DNA of 64,000 nucleotides from Metapseudomonas resinovorans DSM 21078 (GTDB taxonomy: Bacteria > Pseudomonadota > Gammaproteobacteria > Pseudomonadales > Pseudomonadaceae): the NCBI RefSeq assembly GCF_000423545.1, contig NZ_AUIE01000009.1, positions 124,001-188,000 of the forward strand, given 5' to 3'. The position numbers and the translations under genes are program-made. The notes under the pieces were generated by a model. That model made no database searches. It was given only the letters and a program-made list of their open reading frames with translations, and had not been told where the DNA came from. Shown here piece by piece: positions 1 through 9,140 of the stretch (positions within the stretch are counted from its first letter, which is position 1; every line of letters starts with the position of its first letter).

Positions 1-1
1 A

Positions 2-970
2 CGCAAGGCCCTGCTCTACGGCGCGCTGCTCGGCACTCTGCCGGACCTGGACGTGGTAATCCGCTACACCGACGCCGTGGAGGCGATGACCTACCACCGC
101 GGCTTCAGTCATTCGATCTTCGTGCTCAGCGCCCTGGCGGTATTGCTGACCTTGCTGGTTCGACGATGGCGGCCGAATCCAGATTATTCGACGCAACGCC
201 TGTTCCTCACCCTCTGGCTGGTGCTGGCCACGCATCCCGTGCTGGACAGCTTCACCGGCTACGGTACCCAGTTGTTCTGGCCACTGATGACGCCACCTAT
301 TGCCTGGTCCAGCATCTTCATCATCGATCCGCTCTACACACTGCCCCTGCTGGCGGCCGTGTTCGGCGGACTGCTGTTCGGCCTGCGCAACCGTGCACCG
401 CGCCTGCCCGTAGCGGCCCTGGCGCTGTCCAGCCTTTACCTGCTCTCCAGCCTCGGCGGCAAGTTCATGGCCGAGCAACGGGTGGCCGAGGTGCTGGAGC
501 GCGAGGGCATTCGCCCGCAGGCAATCTTCAGCACGCCGACGCCCTTCAACACGCTGCTCTGGCGGGTGATCGTGCTCGACGGCGAGGACTACCACGAAGC
601 CCTGGTGAGCTGGTTCGACCGCAATCCGCCCCGGCTCGAACGCATCCCCCGTGGCACCGAGCTGGCGCGACGCCTGCGCGATTCGCCCCAGCACCTGCGC
701 CTGGCCTGGTTCACCCACGGCATCCTGCGTTACGACCAGATCGACCAGGTGCTGGTCGTCACCGACCTGCGCCTGGGCATGACGGGCTTCCATCCCTTCC
801 GCTTCATCCTCGCCGAACAGCGTGACGGCCGCTGGCAACCGGTCGCCGAGGCGCGCCGCTGGCCCACCGACCGGGGCGACCTGGAACGTCTGCAGGTGCT
901 CTGGCAGCGCGTCTGGCATCAGGATCAGGCGGTACCGTTATCCACCTGGGCCAGCCTGCTGCAGCGCTAG
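2..970 (+). CDS. Membrane-bound metal-dependent hydrolase, YdjM/DUF457 type (5' end outside window)
   Basis: The reading frame is open to the left edge: codons 2-52 already encode KALLYGALLGTLPDLDVV, so the GTG at 53 is internal and the gene is truncated by the window. The visible 322 residues contain the family's acidic and histidine motifs (PDLD, then YHRGFSHS, then HPVLDSFTGYG), which are the proposed metal ligands between hydrophobic helices, followed by more transmembrane segments (roughly residues 90-160) and a soluble C-terminal half. YdjM/DUF457 proteins are inner-membrane proteins of unproven substrate. The gene ends convergently with aroP, sharing the terminator at 1049. The family call is solid; the activity is only inferred. 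Confidence 0.85.
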   Translation, partial: RKALLYGALLGTLPDLDVVIRYTDAVEAMTYHRGFSHSIFVLSALAVLLTLLVRRWRPNPDYSTQRLFLTLWLVLATHPVLDSFTGYGTQLFWPLMTPPIAWSSIFIIDPLYTLPLLAAVFGGLLFGLRNRAPRLPVAALALSSLYLLSSLGGKFMAEQRVAEVLEREGIRPQAIFSTPTPFNTLLWRVIVLDGEDYHEALVSWFDRNPPRLERIPRGTELARRLRDSPQHLRLAWFTHGILRYDQIDQVLVVTDLRLGMTGFHPFRFILAEQRDGRWQPVAEARRWPTDRGDLERLQVLWQRVWHQDQAVPLSTWASLLQR

Positions 971-1048
971 AAGAGAGCGGCTCTCGACGCATCACGCAAA
1001 CAGGCCGATTGGCAGCGACTCATCCCAACTGCGCAACTGCAGAAAGAC

Positions 1049-1077
1049 GAACCCCGGCGATTGGCCGGGGTTCTTGT
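1049..1077. terminator. Bidirectional Rho-independent terminator
   Basis: A perfect 10-bp stem (1049-1058 with 1064-1073) closes a 5-nt loop, followed by T-rich sequence on the plus strand and by an AGAAAGA tract that reads T-rich on the minus strand. It lies between two convergent genes and can serve both the hydrolase gene and aroP. Confidence 0.8.
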
Positions 1078-1092
1078 ATTGCAGCGGAATAA

Positions 1093-2508
1093 TCAACCCG
1101 CCTCGTAACCGGCGACCTTGTCAGCCTGGACCTTGCCGCTCTGCTTCAGGCGGTAGCAGCCCCACATCACCAGCAGCCAGACCGGGATGGCGTACACCGA
1201 CACCTGGATGCCCGGGATCATCAGCATGATGACGAGGATGAACAGCACGAAGGCCAGGCACAGGTAGTTGCCCATGGGGTACCACAGGGCGCGGAAGCCG
1301 GTGCGGACGCCGTCCTTGTCCATGCGCTGGCGGAACTTGAGGTGGGAGTAGCTGATCATCGCCCAGTTGATCACCAGGGCGGCCACCACCAGGGACATCA
1401 GCAGCTCCAGCGCATTGTGCGGAACCACGTAGTTGACGATGACGGCCAGGAAGGTCACCAGGGCCGACACCAGCAACGAGCGCACCGGTACGCCGCGCTT
1501 GTCCACCTTGGCCAGGGAACGCGGGGCATCGCCCTGCTCGGCCAGGCCCAGCAACATGCGGCCGTTGCAGTAGGTGCCGCTGTTGTAGACCGACAGTGCG
1601 GCGGTGAGCACCACGAAGTTCAGCAGGTGAGCGGCGGTGTCGCTGCCGATCAGCGCGAAGATCTTCACGAAGGGGCTGCCGCTGTACGGGTCGCCAGCGC
1701 TGTTGATGGACGCCAGCAGCGCATCCCAGGGGCTCAGGGACAGCAGCACGACCAGGGCGCCTACATAGAAGATCAGGATGCGGTAGATGACCTGGTTGAT
1801 CGCCTTCGGGATCACCTGCTTGGGTTTGTCGGCCTCGGCGGCGGTGAAGCCGAGCATCTCCAGGCCACCGAAGGAAAACATGATGAAGGCCATGGCCATC
1901 ACCAGCCCGCTGATGCCATTGGGGAAGAAGCCGCCATGTTCCCAGAGGTTGCTCACTGCCGCCTGCTCACCACCGGAGCCGCTGAACAGCAGCCAGCAGC
2001 CGAGGATGATCATGCCGACGATGGCGACGACCTTGATCATGGCGAACCAGAATTCAGCCTCGCCGAAGAGTTTCACGTTGGCCAGGTTGATGGCGTTCAC
2101 CACCAGGAAGAACACCGCAGCCGTGGCCCAGGTGGGGACTTCCGGCCACCAGAAATGGATGTACTTGCCCACCGCGGTGAGCTCGCTCATGCCCACCAGC
2201 GTGTAGAGCACCCAGCAGTTCCAGCCGGAAAGGAAGCCGGCGAAGCCGCCCCAATACTTGTGCGCGAAGTGGCTGAAGGACCCGGCGACCGGTTCTTCGA
2301 CGATCATTTCGCCGAGCTGGCGCATGATCAGGAAGGCGATGAAACCGCAGATGGCATAGCCGAGGATCATCGAGGGGCCGGCGGACTTGAGGACCCCGGC
2401 CGAACCGAGGAAGAGGCCGGTGCCGATGGCGCCGCCGAGGGCGATCAACTGGATGTGGCGATTCTTCAGGCCGCGTTGAAGCTCGCCTGAGTGTTGCATG
2501 TCACTCAT
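1093..2508 (-). CDS. aroP: Aromatic amino acid permease AroP
   Basis: This 471-residue APC-superfamily permease has about 12 hydrophobic segments. It begins with the family signature RGLKNRHIQLIALGGAIGTG and continues with MRQLGEM and EEPVAGSFSHFA, closely following E. coli AroP as I remember it (also NLWEHGGFFPNG and YNSGTYCNGRML). AroP-type carriers import Phe, Tyr and Trp with protons across the inner membrane. It lies 83 bp downstream of maiA on the same strand, so uptake and catabolism of tyrosine may be co-transcribed. Other amino acid permeases of the same family (proline, GABA) are the main alternative, but AroP similarity is clearly best by eye. Confidence 0.85.
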   Translation of the reverse strand: MSDMQHSGELQRGLKNRHIQLIALGGAIGTGLFLGSAGVLKSAGPSMILGYAICGFIAFLIMRQLGEMIVEEPVAGSFSHFAHKYWGGFAGFLSGWNCWVLYTLVGMSELTAVGKYIHFWWPEVPTWATAAVFFLVVNAINLANVKLFGEAEFWFAMIKVVAIVGMIILGCWLLFSGSGGEQAAVSNLWEHGGFFPNGISGLVMAMAFIMFSFGGLEMLGFTAAEADKPKQVIPKAINQVIYRILIFYVGALVVLLSLSPWDALLASINSAGDPYSGSPFVKIFALIGSDTAAHLLNFVVLTAALSVYNSGTYCNGRMLLGLAEQGDAPRSLAKVDKRGVPVRSLLVSALVTFLAVIVNYVVPHNALELLMSLVVAALVINWAMISYSHLKFRQRMDKDGVRTGFRALWYPMGNYLCLAFVLFILVIMLMIPGIQVSVYAIPVWLLVMWGCYRLKQSGKVQADKVAGYEAG

Positions 2509-2591
2509 TGCGTCACCTTTTGTTGTTGTCGTGACGGGATTTCACCCGCCGGGCTTGTGGTCCGGCGGAAGTTTGCAAGGCGGATAAACCT

Positions 2592-3257
2592 CTATTGCGC
2601 GTCTGGCTGTACCTCCGGAGCAGCATTCCTGAATGCCTCGAGGACTTCGCAGCGCGCAGCGATATCGAGGATGCGCGGATAGGCCGACAGGTCACAGTCG
2701 AAGCGGCGCGCGTTGTAGATCTGGGGAACCAGGCAGGCTTCCAGATAACCCGGACGGCTACCCAGGGAGAGCTTGCCGCCAAAGGCTTGCAGGCCCTTTT
2801 CCACAGCGCAGAAACCGAGGGCTACCCAGTGGCGGTACCAGGCGTCCTTGGCTTCATCGGCTACGCCCAGTTCGGCCTTGAGGTACTGCAGCACCCGCAG
2901 GTTGTTCAGCGGATGCACATCACAGGCGATGTGCAGGGCCAGCGAACGCACCAGGGCGCGCTGGGCAGGGTCGGCTGGCAACAGGGCCGGTACGGGAAAG
3001 ACTTCTTCGAGGTATTCGAGGATGGCCAGGGACTGGGCGATGCGGATTTCGCCACCGGCATTGCCCGAGTCCACCAGCAGCGGCAACAGGCCCTGGGGGT
3101 TGAGCTCGCGGTAGGCGCTCTGGTGCTGTTGGCCGCCATCCTTGACCAGGTGAACCGGCTCCTGGCGATAGGCCAGGCCCTTGAGGTTGAGAGCGATGCG
3201 GACGCGGTACGCAGCGCTGGAGCGCCAGTAGCCGTAGAGGGTGAGTTCGGTATTCAT
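2592..3257 (-). CDS. maiA: Maleylacetoacetate isomerase (zeta-class GST)
   Basis: This 221-residue protein has a GST thioredoxin-like N-terminus with the zeta-class motif SSAAYRVRIALNLKG (catalytic Ser region), the NPQGLLPLLVD cis-Pro loop and the helical C-terminal domain (CDVHPLNNLRVLQYL). It converts maleylacetoacetate to fumarylacetoacetate in the homogentisate branch of Phe/Tyr breakdown. The start at MNTEL fits the family; an in-frame ATG ten codons upstream (3287) with a GAGTGAG before it is possible. The usual partners hmgA and fahA are not in the window; the downstream neighbour is aroP. A LuxR-type regulator is divergent at 3551. Confidence 0.88.
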   Translation of the reverse strand: MNTELTLYGYWRSSAAYRVRIALNLKGLAYRQEPVHLVKDGGQQHQSAYRELNPQGLLPLLVDSGNAGGEIRIAQSLAILEYLEEVFPVPALLPADPAQRALVRSLALHIACDVHPLNNLRVLQYLKAELGVADEAKDAWYRHWVALGFCAVEKGLQAFGGKLSLGSRPGYLEACLVPQIYNARRFDCDLSAYPRILDIAARCEVLEAFRNAAPEVQPDAQ

Positions 3258-3365
3258 GGCGTCGGGCCGTTTTTTTGTTTGCGTCATCTCACTCTGGCAG
3301 CGCTTGGCGAGCAAGGCGTGGAATCCGGCAGAGCGAGGCGCTGGACGGTCGATCCGGAAAGTTTT

Positions 3366-3427
3366 CCTTACACCTGCGGCGCCGTGACGGCTGCGCCTGT
3401 CAGGCGCTCCACCTGCGTAAGGTTTTT
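3366..3427 (+). other. Structured intergenic element between maiA and the LuxR-type gene
   Basis: In the 293-bp divergent region, CCTTAC (3366) and GTAAGG (3417) can pair and are followed by TTTTTG. Between them lies a 7-bp perfect palindrome, GCGCCTG-T-CAGGCGC (3393-3407). The layout could be a terminator for an unannotated short plus-strand transcript or an operator; there is no direct evidence of either. Confidence 0.3.
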
Positions 3428-3550
3428 GTGACAGGGCGTTCAGCCAGGCTGCCAGCCGCCAGCCCTGCAGGCCGACCGGCGGCCATTTGCAAGGGCTCCT
3501 GGCCTGTGCCATATGAAAGCAATGCGCCACTAGCTTAAGGACGCCGCGCA

Positions 3551-4648
3551 ATGCCGCACATGGACGAGCTCTACGACAGCCTGGTCAACCTTTGCTACGA
3601 GTGCGTGCTCGACAGGGACGCCTGGCGGCCGATGCTCGAACAGCTCGCGGCGGTTACCGGCCACCAGATGGGTGCCCTGCTCTTCCTCGACCAGCGGGAA
3701 CAGCGGCCGCAGGTCACTTCCATCAATCTCTGTGACCCGGCGAGCGTGAAGGCCTACAACAGCTATTACCACCAGTACGATCCGGCCAAGGAAGTGCTGG
3801 TTCCGCGCCCGATAGGCAGTTGGTACCACGATCGGGAAGACCTCGGCGCGCAGCGTATCCGCCGCGATCCGTACTATCAGGAGTTTCACCTGCCCTTCGG
3901 CATGAACAGCATTTCCTGCATCAAGCTGCACGAACAGGCGAACACCGGCATCTACCTGTCATTACTGACCGCGGTGGGCGCCAGCCTCCCCGAACAGGAA
4001 CAGCGCAACCTGCTCAAGCGCCTGAGCCCTCACTTGCTGCGGGCGGCGCGGATGTCCAACCGCCTGCAGACGCTGGAGCTCGATGTGGCCCATCGCGAGC
4101 TGCTATTGGAGCGCCATCCGGCACCGGTCTGGCTGCTCGATGCCGAAGGACGGGTGCTGTTCTGCAACCACCAGGCGGAACAGCGCCTGGGCCAGTTGGA
4201 GTTTGCCCTGCAGGGCCGCCAGGGCAGGCTGCAGGGCAAGTCGCTGGATGGCCGCCTGCAGGCGTTGATCCGCCAGGCCGCCGGCCACAGCGGCAAGCGC
4301 CGCGCCGGCTGGCTGCCGCTGGACAGCGAACCGCCGACCCAGTTGCTGGTGACTCCGGTACCCGATGCGTCTGCGCTGGCCGCACGGCACAGCGGGTCCC
4401 TGGTGCTGCTGGCGCTGCTGGAGAACCCACCTCGCAGCCAGTTGCTGGCCGACCTCTTCCGACTCAGTCCGGCGGAACTGCGCCTGGCTGAACTCGTCAC
4501 GCAAGGCCTGGCGCCGGAAACGTGCGCCGAACGCCTGAATGTCTCGATCAACACCATTCGCACTCAGTTGCGCGCCCTTTTCCGCAAGACAGAAACGGAG
4601 CGCCAGGCTGAGCTGGCGAATCTCTTTACCCGCTTGCAGGGGCTCTGA
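3551..4648 (+). CDS. LuxR-family (GerE-type HTH) transcriptional regulator
   Basis: This 365-residue regulator ends in a GerE-type helix-turn-helix (about residues 300-360): LSPAELRLAELVTQG, then APETCAERLNVSINTIRTQL. The N-terminal 170 residues do not look like an acyl-homoserine-lactone-binding domain. A PAS-like stretch sits near 180-230 (PAPVWLLDAEGRVLFCN). AAGGA lies 9 nt before the chosen ATG; a second ATG is at 3560. It is divergent from maiA-aroP and 153 bp upstream of an EF/PhcB-like methyltransferase on the same strand, so it could control either. Signal and targets are unknown. Confidence 0.85.
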   Translation: MPHMDELYDSLVNLCYECVLDRDAWRPMLEQLAAVTGHQMGALLFLDQREQRPQVTSINLCDPASVKAYNSYYHQYDPAKEVLVPRPIGSWYHDREDLGAQRIRRDPYYQEFHLPFGMNSISCIKLHEQANTGIYLSLLTAVGASLPEQEQRNLLKRLSPHLLRAARMSNRLQTLELDVAHRELLLERHPAPVWLLDAEGRVLFCNHQAEQRLGQLEFALQGRQGRLQGKSLDGRLQALIRQAAGHSGKRRAGWLPLDSEPPTQLLVTPVPDASALAARHSGSLVLLALLENPPRSQLLADLFRLSPAELRLAELVTQGLAPETCAERLNVSINTIRTQLRALFRKTETERQAELANLFTRLQGL

Positions 4649-4801
4649 TTCGCGTTATCCCGCCTAATTTAAAGCGCAATTTCATCTATCTGAATGATTG
4701 CAGGCAGATCGCCATCTACTAAGGTTCTACTCGGAGTGAGCGTCTGCCTTTATCCCGCGTGTCGGGTCAAGGAATCCACGTCTGGCCAGAGGAGGTGGCA
4801 T

Positions 4802-5698
4802 GTGGAAGAGATCAGTGATCCGGAAGAACTGAGCAGAAGCATTCAAGAACAACAGCAACTCCATGAAGAACTGGTGCACATCAAGGCCGAACGTGAACGG
4901 CTGAGATTCGACAAACCCGCGCCCCCCAGCGAAGCGGAACCGCCGCCGAGCAACATCGTGCCGTTCCCCTGCAGACCGGTCGCCAGCCCTGGCCTGCGCT
5001 GCGGCAATGCCCTGTTGCTGGACTATCTCTACGGAGTGGAGACCGACGCCCTGCGCGACTTGTCCGAGGAACGCACCCGCCAGCTATTCGACTTCGCCAC
5101 CAGCGCGCAGGCAGCGCGTGCGCTGCGTTGCCGACGACGCATGCTGGCCCGCGCCCTGGACGAAACCTGCCAGCGAGCTGGAGCGAAAGCGCGTCTGCTC
5201 TGCATCGCCGGTGGTCACTTCCGCGAAGCAGAGCTGGCCCACGAACTGCGCTACGGGCGTTTCGGCGAAATGTTGGTGTTCGATGACGATGCAGCGCGAC
5301 TGGAGATCGTACGCCGGAGCTACGGCGCGCTGGGCGTGCATACCCGGCTGGGCAAGCTTGAGCAGTTGCTGGCCGGCGAATGCGGGTTGGAGGGCTACGA
5401 CCTGGTGTATTCGTCCGGGGTCACCGAACTGCTGGACGACCGTCGCTGCGAGCGCCTGGTCCATCGCCTGTTCCAGGCCGTGAGCCCAGGAGGGCGGCTG
5501 CTGTTGGCCAACTTCCGTCCCGAGGTCAAGGGCATCGCCTTCCTCGAAGGGCTGCTGGACTGGCGACCACGCTATCGCCACGACGCCCAGATGCTCAGCC
5601 TGCTGGACGGCGTCGACTACAACCAGATCGCGTCTGCGCGGGTGTTCCACGATATCGGCCAGCGCATCGTGTTCCTCGAAGCGGTGAAGTACGGCTGA
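4802..5698 (+). CDS. Class I SAM-dependent methyltransferase resembling the EF/PhcB group
   Basis: The start is set by a strong GGAGGT (4791-4796) five bases before GTG 4802, giving 298 residues; the longer frame opening at 4694 lacks a ribosome site. Residues 1-75 are charged, then Pro-rich. The rest follows a Rossmann methyltransferase: LLCIAGGHFREAEL takes the place of motif I, with YDLVYSSGVTELLDDR and SPGGRLLLANF as later motifs, and it ends DIGQRIVFLEAVKYG. The second half resembles, from memory, the 3-hydroxypalmitate methyl ester synthase group (Ralstonia PhcB-like). Motif I is degenerate, so activity is not certain. It follows a LuxR-type regulator. A REP pair lies immediately downstream. 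Confidence 0.65.
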   Translation: MEEISDPEELSRSIQEQQQLHEELVHIKAERERLRFDKPAPPSEAEPPPSNIVPFPCRPVASPGLRCGNALLLDYLYGVETDALRDLSEERTRQLFDFATSAQAARALRCRRRMLARALDETCQRAGAKARLLCIAGGHFREAELAHELRYGRFGEMLVFDDDAARLEIVRRSYGALGVHTRLGKLEQLLAGECGLEGYDLVYSSGVTELLDDRRCERLVHRLFQAVSPGGRLLLANFRPEVKGIAFLEGLLDWRPRYRHDAQMLSLLDGVDYNQIASARVFHDIGQRIVFLEAVKYG

Positions 5699-5727
5699 AT
5701 GAGTTCGGTCGACTTCCGTCCCCAACC

Positions 5728-5785
5728 GTAGGAGCCAGCTTGCTGGCGAACGGGGCCTGCCTTTCGCCAGCAAGCTGCCTCCTAC
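5728..5785. repeat. REP-type inverted pair
   Basis: Two 23-nt arms (5728-5750 and 5763-5785) of the Pseudomonas REP type, starting GTAGGAGCCAGCTTGCTGGC, are inverted and differ at one base. The pair fills the gap between the 3' ends of two convergent genes, the usual site for these elements. Confidence 0.85.
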
Positions 5786-5789
5786 AGCG

Positions 5790-7571
5790 TCAACCCTGCT
5801 GCAAATGCCCGTAGAGCTTGGCATAAAGACCACCTTCAGCGATCAGCTGTTGGTGGTCGCCGTCTTCGGCGATATGGCCACCGTCGAATACCAGTACCCG
5901 GTCGGCCTGCTTAACCGCTGACAGGCGGTGGGCGATGATCAGGGTGGTACGACCGTTGAGGAACGTGCCGAGCGCTTGGTGCAGGGCGTATTCAGTGGCG
6001 GCGTCCAGGGCGGAAGTGGCTTCGTCGAGGACCACCACCTTGGGTTCGGCCAGCACCATGCGAGCGATGGCCAGGCGTTGCCGCTGGCCGCCGGACAGGC
6101 GCACACCGGAACGACCGACCACGCTGTCCAGTCCCTGCGGCAGGCTACGAATGGTTTCGGCCAGTTGGGCAATTTCCAGGGCGCGCCAGCAGGCGTCGTC
6201 GCTGCGCTCGCGGCCCATGGTCAGGTTGGCGCGCACGCTGTCGTTGAACAGCGCCGGATGCTGCAGCACCACTGCGACGTTGTCGCGTACCTCAGCCAGG
6301 CCGATTTCCTCCAGCCGGCAGCCACCAAAACGGATCTGCCCAGCCTGGGGCTGGTAGAGACCCAGCAGCAGTTGCACCAGGGTGCTCTTACCACCGCCAC
6401 TGGCGCCGACTATGGCGACTTTCTCGCCGGGCGCGATGGACAGGTTGAGGCCGTCCAGCACCGGCTCGTCGGAATAGGCGAAACGCAGGCCTTTGACCTC
6501 GATGCCCACGGTCTCGCGTCCTTTGAAAGGATCGACGCTGGGCGCGTACTGGGGCTCGTCGGCGCGGGCCAGCAGTTCGTTGATACGAGCGACGGCGGCG
6601 CCGGCGGAATAGTAGGAGTACTGCAGGCCCAACAGTTGTTCGACCGGGCCGATCATGAACCAGAGGTAGCTGAACACCGCCAGCATCTGGCCGATGGAGA
6701 GATCGGAGAAGAGCACCGTGAGCATCGCCGCGGCGCGGAAGAAGTCGATGCCGAACTGGAACAGCAGACCGCTGGTGCGCCCTGCCGCATCGCTCTTCCA
6801 CTGGGAGGCGACGGCGTAGTCGCGGACTTCCTGGGCGCGCTGGCCGAGACGGCCGAAGAAGAAGCCCTGGCGGTTGCTGGTACGCACTTCCTGGATGGCC
6901 TCCAGGGTTTCCGTCAGTGCCTGGGTGAAGCGCGCGGTGCTGTCGTTCTCCAGCTTCTTCAGGTGCTTGACGCGCTTGCCCAGCTGCACGGTGGCGTAGA
7001 TCACCAGCGGGTTGAACAGCAGGATCAACAGGGCCAGTTGCCAGTGCATCCAGACCAGGATGGCGGCCGTACCCGTGAGGGTGAGCACAGCCACCAGGAA
7101 GCGGCTGAGGGTTTCGCCGACGAACTTGTCCAGGGTGTCCAGGTCGGTCACCAGGTGGGCGGTGACGGTACCTCCCCCGAGGCTCTCGTATTCGCCGAGG
7201 GAGATGCGTTTGAGGCGCTCGATCAGGCGGGTACGGACGCGGTAGACGATGTCCTTGGCCAGCCGCGCGAAGAGGCGCGCCTGCAGCACGTTGAAGACCA
7301 GGGCCATGCCTCGCAGCAGCAGGGTCACGACCAGCATCAGGCCGATGTAGCCGACTGCATTCTCCCAGGGCTCGGGCAGGAAGTTGTCCATGAAGCGCAG
7401 CGCGGCGTCGCCCTGTTTCAGTAGGACTTCGTCCACCAGCAGGGGCAGCAGCAGCGGAATGGGCACGCTGCAGAGGGTGGCCAGCACGGCGACGAAGTTG
7501 GCCAACCAGAGGGCTTTCTTGTGGCGCAGGGCCAGACGACGGATTTCCGCCCAGCTCAGGCGATCAGCCAT
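5790..7571 (-). CDS. MsbA-like ABC half-transporter (fused membrane and ATPase domains)
   Basis: This 593-residue protein has an N-terminal exporter membrane domain (about residues 15-310, six segments) followed by an ATPase domain: Walker A GASGGGKST, signature LSGGQRQRLAIAR, Walker B VVVLDEATSALD and switch HRLS. Such half-transporters dimerise in the inner membrane and export lipids or other hydrophobic substrates; the substrate here is unknown. The ATG at 7571 has GAGGT upstream and overlaps the end of the DsbA-family gene (ATGGCTGA), so translation is probably coupled. In-frame codons upstream of 7571 belong to that overlap. Confidence 0.85.
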   Translation of the reverse strand: MADRLSWAEIRRLALRHKKALWLANFVAVLATLCSVPIPLLLPLLVDEVLLKQGDAALRFMDNFLPEPWENAVGYIGLMLVVTLLLRGMALVFNVLQARLFARLAKDIVYRVRTRLIERLKRISLGEYESLGGGTVTAHLVTDLDTLDKFVGETLSRFLVAVLTLTGTAAILVWMHWQLALLILLFNPLVIYATVQLGKRVKHLKKLENDSTARFTQALTETLEAIQEVRTSNRQGFFFGRLGQRAQEVRDYAVASQWKSDAAGRTSGLLFQFGIDFFRAAAMLTVLFSDLSIGQMLAVFSYLWFMIGPVEQLLGLQYSYYSAGAAVARINELLARADEPQYAPSVDPFKGRETVGIEVKGLRFAYSDEPVLDGLNLSIAPGEKVAIVGASGGGKSTLVQLLLGLYQPQAGQIRFGGCRLEEIGLAEVRDNVAVVLQHPALFNDSVRANLTMGRERSDDACWRALEIAQLAETIRSLPQGLDSVVGRSGVRLSGGQRQRLAIARMVLAEPKVVVLDEATSALDAATEYALHQALGTFLNGRTTLIIAHRLSAVKQADRVLVFDGGHIAEDGDHQQLIAEGGLYAKLYGHLQQG

Positions 7572-8202
7572 GGGTACCTCGCTCCAGCCAGCGGCCCAGC
7601 AAGGGCGCCAGCTCGTCGAGCGGCTGGTAGCCATTGGTCAGCAGCGCCAGTTGGCCGTTGCGTTCGGCCAGCAGGGTCGGGAAACCGGCGATGCCAAGGT
7701 CCTGTACCCAGGTGAAATCGGCGACGGTCGCCTCATGGCTGGAGGCGGCGTCGAAGCCTTGCGCGAACTCGATGCGCGGAATCCCGGCCTGTTCGGCCAG
7801 CGCCACCAGGGTGGACGCCTGGGTCACGTCGCGCCCCTCGGCATAGAAGGCCTGCTGGATCAGTTTGACCAGCGGCCAGGCCAGCTCAGGAGCCAAGCTA
7901 CGCGCGACCACCAGGGCCCGGCAGGCCGGCTCGGTGTCGTAGACGAAGCCCTCGGGCAGTGCGCCCTCGAAGCGGAACGGTTGTCCAGTGGCCTGGTTGA
8001 CCGCCTGCCAGTGTTCGAGGATGTAGCGCTTGGTGTGCGCGTCGAGCGCGGCACCATGGCCGGTACGCAGGCCGCCAGCCACCAGCTGCAGCGGCACGTC
8101 GGCTGCCGCAGCCTGCCCGGCGAGGGCCTCCACCACGGGGGCGAAACCCCAGCACCAGGAACACATGGGGTCCATCACATAGAGCAGGCGGGCGTTGGAC
8201 AA
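7564..8202 (-). CDS. DsbA-family thioredoxin-fold protein (FrnE-like)
   Basis: This 212-residue protein begins LLYVMDPMCSWCWGFAP, where CSWC is the CxxC redox centre of DsbA/FrnE-like proteins, and has the cis-Pro loop GIAGFPTLL. There is no signal peptide, so it is probably a cytosolic oxidoreductase or isomerase. The start is inferred as TTG 8202 because GGAGGA ends 6 nt before it; the alternative TTG at 8208 directly abuts that site. The gene starts right at the trhO stop and overlaps the ABC gene by 8 nt, suggesting a trhO-dsbA-ABC operon. The non-ATG start is the least certain point. Confidence 0.8.
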   Translation of the reverse strand: MSNARLLYVMDPMCSWCWGFAPVVEALAGQAAAADVPLQLVAGGLRTGHGAALDAHTKRYILEHWQAVNQATGQPFRFEGALPEGFVYDTEPACRALVVARSLAPELAWPLVKLIQQAFYAEGRDVTQASTLVALAEQAGIPRIEFAQGFDAASSHEATVADFTWVQDLGIAGFPTLLAERNGQLALLTNGYQPLDELAPLLGRWLERGTHG

Positions 8203-8204
8203 GC

Positions 8205-9140
8205 TCAATCCTCCAGGGCTTGGCGCGGGTCGCGACCGATCGGGTGAGGCAGGTTGCGGGCCTTGGCCAGTTCGATCTGCTTCTGCCGCTCGATGGCACT
8301 GGCACGGGTCCTCTCGCTCAAGCTGTCCCAGCAGTGCGGGCAACTGATGCCAGGCGAGTAGTGCTCCGACTGACGGTCTTCCACGGATATCGGATTACGG
8401 CAGGCGTGGCACTGGTCGAAATCCCCTTCCGAGAGATCGTGGCGCACGGTGACGCGGTTGTCGAAGACGAAGCAGTCACCGCGCCAGAGGGTTTCGCCCT
8501 GGGGCACTTCCTCCAGGTACTTGAGGATGCCGCCCTTGAGGTGGAAAACCTCTTCGAAACCCTGGTTGAGCATGTAGCTGGAGGCTTTTTCGCAACGGAT
8601 GCCACCGGTGCAGAACATGGCCACCTTCTTGTGCACCGCCGGGTCGTAGTGGGCCTTGATGTAGTCGGGAAAATCGCGGAAGGATTTCGTCTTCGGATCG
8701 ACCGCGCCTTCGAAGGTACCAATGGCCACTTCGTAGTCGTTGCGCGTGTCGATCAGCAGGACTTCGGGGTCACTGATCAGGGCGTTCCAGTCCTGGGGGG
8801 CGACGTAGGTGCCAACCTTCTGGTTGGGGTCCACGCCGGGAACACCGAGGGTGACGATTTCCTTCTTCAGCTTGACCTTGGTGCGGTAGAAGGGCTGATC
8901 CGTGCAGTAGGACTCCTTGTGGTCCAGGTCCACCAGGCGCGGGTCGATCCTGAGCCAGGCGAGCAGCGCGTCGATGGCTTCACGGGTGCCCGACACGGTG
9001 CCATTGATGCCTTCCTCGGCCAGCAGCAGGGTGCCTTTGACGCCGTTGTCCAGCATGGTCTTGAGCAGGGGTTCGCGCAGCGCAACGTAGTCCTTCAGGG
9101 TGACGAACTTGTACAGCGCCGCAACAACGATCTGGGTCAT
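8205..9140 (-). CDS. trhO: tRNA uridine(34) hydroxylase TrhO (rhodanese-like, YceA)
   Basis: This 311-residue protein has an N-terminal ferredoxin-like domain ([20 protein letters not shown]) and a central rhodanese domain with active-site loop [11 protein letters not shown] near residue 180. TrhO/YceA proteins carry out oxygen-dependent hydroxylation of U34 in tRNA toward 5-hydroxyuridine and then cmo5U/mcmo5U. The C-terminus carries a CxxC pair (CHACRNPI, then CPHC) that may bind zinc. It is the first gene of a likely three-gene minus-strand operon. Confidence 0.9.
   Translation of the reverse strand: MTQIVVAALYKFVTLKDYVALREPLLKTMLDNGVKGTLLLAEEGINGTVSGTREAIDALLAWLRIDPRLVDLDHKESYCTDQPFYRTKVKLKKEIVTLGVPGVDPNQKVGTYVAPQDWNALISDPEVLLIDTRNDYEVAIGTFEGAVDPKTKSFRDFPDYIKAHYDPAVHKKVAMFCTGGIRCEKASSYMLNQGFEEVFHLKGGILKYLEEVPQGETLWRGDCFVFDNRVTVRHDLSEGDFDQCHACRNPISVEDRQSEHYSPGISCPHCWDSLSERTRASAIERQKQIELAKARNLPHPIGRDPRQALED

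Noticed and set aside
4694-4801. Upstream extension of the methyltransferase gene
   Set aside because: No ribosome site or conserved sequence before GTG 4802, whereas GGAGGT is perfectly placed for that GTG.
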